A stretch of 64,000 nt of DNA. Origin: Holacanthus passer (Eukaryota; Chordata; Actinopteri; Pomacanthidae). A program made the position numbers and the translations under genes. Below, in pieces: positions 58,001 to 64,000 of this stretch (position 1 is its first letter; each line of letters opens with the position of its first letter). A model generated the notes under the pieces. That model saw only the letters and a list, made by a program, of their open reading frames with translations. It was not told the DNA's origin and did no database searches. Location of the stretch: the NCBI GenBank assembly GCA_025331565.1, contig JAFREQ010000011.1, forward strand, positions 13,784,001 through 13,848,000, written 5' to 3'.

Positions 58001-58804
58001 TGTTTAACGAACTAATTTTGCGTATAGATACATGATCCTGTGTCAAAGGATTCTGCAGAGTTTCAGTTCTGTCAGTTGAATTAATGTTTCTGAATTGCTG
58101 CGTCTTCCTGAGCGGGTGAAACTGGAAAGCTGGATCACGAGCCACATGTTGGCCTGGATTTACCTATGGCCGTTACACCTTCATTCTTTTACTGAGATTG
58201 ATGCCTTTCAGGTTTTTATGACGCTTCTTAAAAGCCCAGAGAAAACCTGGTAATGCTTTATTTTATGGGTTTGTAATTTAGTTTAGTTAGGAACAGTTTT
58301 CAGTAGAAGTTTCATGGAAAGAACTATTTTATGTGGCTTTCTCCGTATTTGTTGAATTGCATGTTTGATGAATTTTTCCATGTTTGGCCTATTGTGCACT
58401 AATAAAAAGACTAAATTACACATTTCTTTCCAGGAAGCTTCTTTTAAAATTATTTAAAAATTATTCAGAAAATCAGTGTTTGTGTGCTGCATTTTTATTT
58501 CTTAGTTGCCCTGGATACAGCATTTTTATTTAAAAGATTTATCACTCAGAGCAACAAGCATATGAGGCAAATAGAAACATCCATTTGCAAAGGAAGTGCA
58601 GACCTCGCATGAATAGACTTTTTAAAACAATAAAAAGAATAAAGTTTTGAGTGTGATTCTGTTTTTTGCTCAAACTCAAACGTTTTTTTAGTCAGTTTTC
58701 TGTGTCCTGGTTAGATTTGAGGTGAGGTTTTTTGGGGGGGGACATATTTCTCGCTGGCTGGTAAAACTCAGGATATTGAACATACACACATTAACTTCAC
58801 AAAG

Positions 58805-58830
58805 AAAAAAAAAAAAAAAAAAAAAAAAAA
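58805..58830. repeat. A26 homopolymer
   Basis: Uninterrupted run of A; possibly a retroposon tail, but the upstream sequence was not recognised. Confidence 0.9.
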
Positions 58831-60947
58831 GCAGGACAGGGACATTCAAGCTTGTATTAGCAAACAGTCACCAGCATTGACAGAAACAAAGTGCAACAGT
58901 CTCCGGCAACAGTGGATCATATGGGTGGAAAAACATCAACATCACGAGACTCCACCATGAGCCTCCGTCTGTATTTACTGTAAATGGACTCCTGTAGGTG
59001 TCTCCGGGCTCATCTGCTGTTTTCTGACTGAATCGCCTCTCAGTCAGTCAGTGCCACCACAGGCACGTCCTGAAAATTAATGTTGTTTTTTTCTAAATCA
59101 TAGGTGGTTGAGTTGAACCATTTCCTGATGCAATGCTACCAATTAGTCTGTTCATCTCTGATGATGCGAAACAATGTGATGAGCTTCATTTTAAAATGCA
59201 CACACTGTTTTTTCCAGTCTCTCTGGAAATGATCATTGTCAAAGTTGGTGTTGCAACAGACAGTGTTGACATTAGGGGCTTTTACTTTTGCAGCTATGTT
59301 AAGGGACATGTTGGGCAAATAAGATGACTCTCCAGATGAGGCAATGGAAGATCTAACTGAGGTCAGATGTTTTTTTAGGTTTAAATAAGATTTGTCTCCT
59401 AATTTAATTTTTTTTAATGGGTGGAAATTAGTCATTCATTATCGGCCTCAGTACCTGATAATTGTGTTTATTGTGTTGTTTTAAATCCTCTCAGGTTTCT
59501 TTTGTTGCCGCAGCGTTCTGGGATCAATGGCCCTCTTTAAGTGTACAGTATGAACAGCAGTAACATTGAGCTGAGAGGAACACAATCGAGCTGCTGTACA
59601 GCGGAAGCAGCTCACAACAAACCATTGTGTCTCTGAGTTAACACTGAAATGGAGAGGAGGATTCAGTGGTGTCACTGGGGGTCATGGGAGGCAATGGGAG
59701 GTTACTAATAGCTCTTAATTAATAATTATGTGAATGTGAGTCAGGAAAATGTTCCCATCAAGATCTTGATAGTTTGCAGTGATATAGCTCCTTTGTCTTC
59801 AAGGCCGTGGTTACAGAAAACCCCCTGCTCATTAAGGAAAGACTCTGTTGAAATGTATAATTATAGTCCTGCAGTAATAACTGTTTAGCAAACTGCTTTC
59901 TCAGTAATTTGAGGCCTGTTGTTGTGAGTGATTTAGCATTTTATCTGATGACATTGTGCTTACATTCGTCATGAACGCTGCTGTGTCACTGTGTGCGATC
60001 TGAGCGGTAACGCTGAGAAGCTGCAGGCTTGTGACATCAACTACACTAAAGACAAGAGCAAACAAAAACTCAAATAGACCTTGACCTTTGACCATGAGGT
60101 CTGGACTTGTTTGCTTTGCTCAGTTCTGGAAAGTAGAAAAATTTGCCGTTTTCCAGCATTTCATCTCATTCCAGGATCATTTACCGCTTTGTACCATTCA
60201 TGCTGGTGTGTTGCAGGAGTTTCGGTGTACGAACTGAATGAGGTCAGGTCTCGGGTGCTGGAAGTCCTTGTGTCAACAGTAGAGCTGAGTCATTGTTAAA
60301 CAGTTGTTGTACAGACGTATATTGAATGTAAGGATTCATGACGCCTATCCTTTTTATAAGGCATAATTTGTTTGGTCACCATGAACCAAAGTCATGTTAT
60401 CCATACCACACTCCACTTTGTTCATATTAGTCATTGAATTATTTTAAAGTATTTCATCTGTTTTCAAAAAAGCATACCTCTATAACATTGAATATATTTA
60501 CCCCAACACTCGTAACTGATCTGCCTCATCAGGATTGTATGGGTGTTATTTGATCAGATTTGATCGGCAGTGGGGTGGAAACGTAAGCAAACAAGCCCAC
60601 AGGATATTCCCAGATCCTGACTGGTTCATGGAAATGTGTGACATGAGCTTTTTCCAACAAAGTCCCACCTACTTCAAACCAGTGAGAAGAGACAAAGCGA
60701 AAATACAAAAATCTCTGATAAGAAACAAACAAAACTATTTGAACTTTGGCAGGAAACTTTGTGTTTCTGAATCGACCCTGTCTGGGCTTTTAAATATTTT
60801 CAACATGGAATAACATAATTCAAACAATCTCATGCACCTGTAGGTGATGCATGTTCTTCTCTCCTTCTGCTCCAGATATTCAAGCGACTTTAAAGGATCA
60901 TCTTTCATTGAACAAATACAAACCAAAAAGAGTCTGTCACAACTTGG

Positions 60948-61861
60948 ATGATGGAGCCTTCTCAGTCGGAGATGAACATCTTATCCAACGGGAAAAGTCA
61001 CGACCTGGTGGATGACGTGGGCGTGCCGGTGAAGACGCTGCTGGAGGAGGATCAGTGAGTGTTCTGCCTTTGTTTTAAACACAGATGAATGGCTGCCGTT
61101 TGCCGCTCACATTCTGGTTAGTGGTATTTTAACACAGCATGTGTCAAGCACTTCTATACTTTTGTGTTTCTCCTTTAGTTATACTTGTGTGAAAACCACA
61201 TCCTAGACTGACTGAAAAAAGCTAAAAAATCACAGGCTTTTAGACAGTTTGATTTACATGCATCTACTATGAGTTTCCCATTGCTAATGACCAGAAACAT
61301 GGATGTGGTGAACAACATAAAGTATGACCTCCTGCATAATCTTCACTTTCTAAATGCATGTTTACCTTGTTTTTTCGCTTGTCTCACTGGGTGGACCCTT
61401 ATACAGAAATGGCACTCAAACAGTCAGGTATGTCTAATTTGTATGAAGCTGCATATGTTTTCCGCACATATAATAATATTCGATAAATAACTTCAGCACG
61501 TGGTTCTAACTTCTGTCTCCTGCAGATAGACAGTTTTGGGGGTAGACAGAGAGAACTAACTATGAATTGGCTCCCTAGATTTGATGATCCTGATGGAGCG
61601 CTGGAGAACGAGGAATTTCTGCCCACTGCAGATGGGAAGAAACCTGTACGCTTCACAGATGTAAGTGTAAAAGTTAGGTGCATGAAACGACTGAAAGAGC
61701 ATTAAGTTTTTTGTTGATACGGGATTAATTGTTTTTTCCCCTCAGTTTGAAGGAAAGACCTCTTTTGGCATGTCTGTCTTCAACCTGGGCAATGCTATTA
61801 TGGGCAGCGGGATCCTGGGGTTGGCTTATGCCATGGCCAACACTGGCATACTCCTCTTCCT
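60948..61861 (+). CDS. slc38a3: Sodium-coupled neutral amino acid transporter 3 (5' part)
   Basis: Coding exons 60948-61054, 61579-61660 and 61746-61861 give the first 101 residues; the gene continues past 64000. SLC38A3 (SNAT3/SN1) is a plasma-membrane Na+/H+-coupled glutamine, histidine and asparagine transporter of the APC-type fold. The diagnostic block is DFEGKTSFGMSVFNLGNAIM followed by GSGILGLAYAMANTG, covering the unwound TM1 substrate site, nearly identical to human SLC38A3. Before it lies a cytosolic N-terminus with MEPSQSEM and acidic DDPDGALENEEF. ATG codons stand in tandem at 60948 and 60951; the second has the better context (A at -3, G at +4). SLC38A5 is the close alternative, but the rbm5-gpx1-tex264 neighbourhood favours slc38a3. 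Exon 61579 uses a weak acceptor (see findings). Confidence 0.9.
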
Positions 61862-62325
61862 GTGAGTATATTTATCAATTTGTGGTCATTTGCAAAATAT
61901 AATCTGCCCATTTATCAAACAGGAAAAGTTTCTTAACACACCATGTGTTTCTGTGGACCAGCACCTACAGCTATGCTCTTCCACTGAAGGGTGGAGGCTG
62001 TTAAATGGTTGAATGCACTTGAAAGAGTAGGAAACCATTTGCTAACAGTCCCATAGAGTCGTGAGACTTTCTAATGTACTTTCTGAGGGATTACAGCTCA
62101 GGAATGGGCGGCTTTGGCAGCGCGATTAAAGACCAGATTGCTGCTGGTGATTTAGTACCTGTCATGACATCTTGTATCATATCCTGTCCCATGATATGTC
62201 CACCTCCACTCATAACTTTTTTCTCAGGCTCCCAACCCTCGTTGATACGTACAGACCCCAGAAACACCATAGCCTGGAATAATTGAAACTCCAGACCTCC
62301 CTGTGTGAGGCATCTGGATTTCTCA

Positions 62326-62830
62326 CAGTGGTGGAGGAAATATTCAGATCCTTTACTTACTTAAAAGTACCACACTGTAAAAATACTCTCATGTAAAGTA
62401 AGTAAAAGTAAAGTACAAATGAAAGTCCTGTAGTGAAAATGTTACTTGTAAGTATAATCAAAAAAAGCTGAAAGTAAACGTACTCAATGCAGAAAAATGT
62501 CCTCTATGTCTGTCATAATATATTACATCATTACAATATTGATATCAATATCATTGATTGATTGTTTGGTTTGTAAAAATTAATAAACGATATGTAAAAT
62601 AAAAATAGTTGCCATTTTTCAATCAACTGACTAATTGAGTAATCAACTAATCATTTCAGCTGTACTTGTATAAACTGTTAGGTAGTTTCATTTATAACAA
62701 AGCACCATTTTTTGTAAGCTCATCCTATGTTTCAAAGCAAAATCTTAAAGTAACTTAAGCTGTCAGATAAATGTACATTTCCTCCTGAACAGTCGTGGAG
62801 TAAAAGTAAAAAGCTTTACTTCCTTCTGCT
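62326..62830 (+). mobile_element. 'AAGTACTTTTACT' MITE-like element, split by another insertion
   Basis: Left part: 'gtggtggaggaaatattcag', atcctttacttacttaaaag and 'gaaagtcctgtagtgaaaat'. Right part from about 62670: gttaggtagtttcatttata, 'aagctgtcagataaatgtac', gtggagtaaaagtaaaaag. The two halves are in the family's order, with a foreign fragment between them. Confidence 0.55.
62540..62668 (+). mobile_element. MITE-like 3' fragment nested in the previous element
   Basis: 'aatagttgccatttttcaat', then caactgactaattgagtaat and catttcagctgta match the 3' end of the GGGCTGCAACTAA family. Confidence 0.5.
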
Positions 62831-64000
62831 CCTTGAAGAAACGCTGCCGTCAGACCGTGACCCTGGTTGTCTTGGTCGTGTTGTCTGTGTTTATGTAGCT
62901 GTAGAGAGAAAGTAGCAGGACTGGAATAGAGAGCGGCCTCAGTGTTAACCTCAACTGTGAAAATAGTCAGTTCAGTTCAATGATGAGTGGCTCTTCTAGT
63001 GAAGGATACAGGCCTTTTCGTGTGAAGCTCTTGTTAGTAATTGGGTCAATGGTGTTATAACTATATATAGTTAGCGACTGATGTAACTGGTGCCATGTAG
63101 CAGTGGGTGCAAGACACATTTCATCTACATTTATACATGTTTTCAAAACAGCCAGAGGTAAGTAACAGTTGTTTCCTGAAGGTTAACAGAGCTCAGTATC
63201 GTGGCAACTTACGTCAAACATAACGTACAATAAACAGCACTTTAATATTGGTAAACTGCTTGTATCAAGACCAACACATCTGGGTCATCAGATGGAGGTG
63301 AAGGGTTGTTATATATGATGTAGCTAAAAATATCATTAAAATCTCATTTTAGTATAATTCTTCAAAAAGCAAAGTACAGCATATATTGAATGTTCTGACT
63401 AAAACATTATTCATGTATGTTCACATTGGGCTGTAGGTGGATGTTGGTAATTAGGAGTTAATACTAAAAGGACTTCAGACCACTGACGACGTTTACACGC
63501 ACAGAATATTCCTGTTTTTGGACCCGATTCCAAATTCCTGATTTATGTAATGGCATTAATAAGGACACGATTTTCATTCATAATAATGTTTAAAAGCAGG
63601 TGTGATATAACCTAGTTTCATTATACTTAATCTCACTTTTCTTGCTTTGAGTTTGTCTTTAATGGCCTTAAACAGCTCCTGTTGTGTTTAAAATGCAATC
63701 TGCTCTTTTAAATCTGTTTAATCCCTGATTTCAGTGGGATTAAAGACAAGTAGCTCTTTTAACAGGAGCAGGCTGAAGGCATTTAAAAAGCCTTATTCCT
63801 AGAAAGCAAACAAAAGATTTTCTAATTATTTATATATTATTTCAAGCAAAACACTCATGTCATTAAAAGTGAAACAAGTGAAGTAAGACAATGTGTTTAT
63901 GGAAGAATAAATCAACAGTGATGCAAGCTGCATAGCACACTGCGTTATCTTGCCACATGTATTAAGAATATCTGCAAAATGTGACCCTGTAGTCTATGTA

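Larger units (their letters stand above)
50582..60875 (+). other. Predicted slc38a3 intron 1 (about 10.3 kb)
   Basis: No exon is recognised. It contains (GT)n tracts at 51125-51150 and 51709-51731, a MITE-like copy at 51840-52080, a GC-rich patch at 56930-57140 and an A run at 58805-58830. The remaining sequence shows nothing I can identify. Confidence 0.5.
61862..64000 (+). other. slc38a3 intron to the window end
   Basis: The next exon, expected to encode the rest of TM1 and TM2, was not found. The segment carries a MITE-like element (62326-62830) interrupted by another, and a stretch near 63490-63600 ('gtttacacgcacagaatatt') that resembles a common teleost repeat. Confidence 0.55.

Overview
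This is a 64 kb stretch of vertebrate nuclear DNA, almost certainly from a ray-finned (teleost) fish. The genes are split by GT-AG introns, intergenic DNA is AT-rich, and several short dispersed repeats typical of teleost genomes recur on both strands. The gene set matches the neighbourhood of human 3p21 (TEX264, GPX1, RBM5, SLC38A3) plus BRK1, which supports orthology of each member.

Layout, left to right. (1) 1-26872, minus strand: tex264, with three recognisable coding exons at 3020-3185, 20163-20384 and 26621-26872, separated by introns of about 17 kb and 6.2 kb. The last coding exon is not visible and probably lies left of the window. (2) 26313-28707: a locally duplicated promoter block between tex264 and gpx1. 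The left copy keeps tex264 exon 1 but only a truncated relic of gpx1 exon 1. The right copy keeps the working gpx1 exon 1 but has lost tex264 exon 1. (3) 28643-29920, plus strand: gpx1, a two-exon selenoprotein gene with an in-frame TGA (selenocysteine) and a SECIS-like hairpin in the 3' UTR. (4) 31319-32733, plus strand: brk1, three exons, 75 residues. (5) about 34.4-43.4 kb, plus strand: rbm5, at least 25 exons, 853 residues, complete. (6) 50.4 kb to the right end, plus strand: slc38a3, a probable non-coding first exon near 50.4-50.6 kb and the first three coding exons at 60948-61861; the gene runs out of the window.

The genes do not form a functional operon. They are an ER-phagy receptor, an antioxidant enzyme, an actin-nucleation subunit, a splicing factor and a glutamine transporter, held together by conserved synteny. 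tex264 and gpx1 are divergent and seem to have shared one bidirectional promoter. brk1, rbm5 and slc38a3 each have their own promoter region. The rest is intron and intergenic sequence with degenerate MITE-like elements, retroposon tails, microsatellites and one AT-rich minisatellite. The most unusual observation is the tex264/gpx1 promoter duplication with complementary loss of the two first exons.
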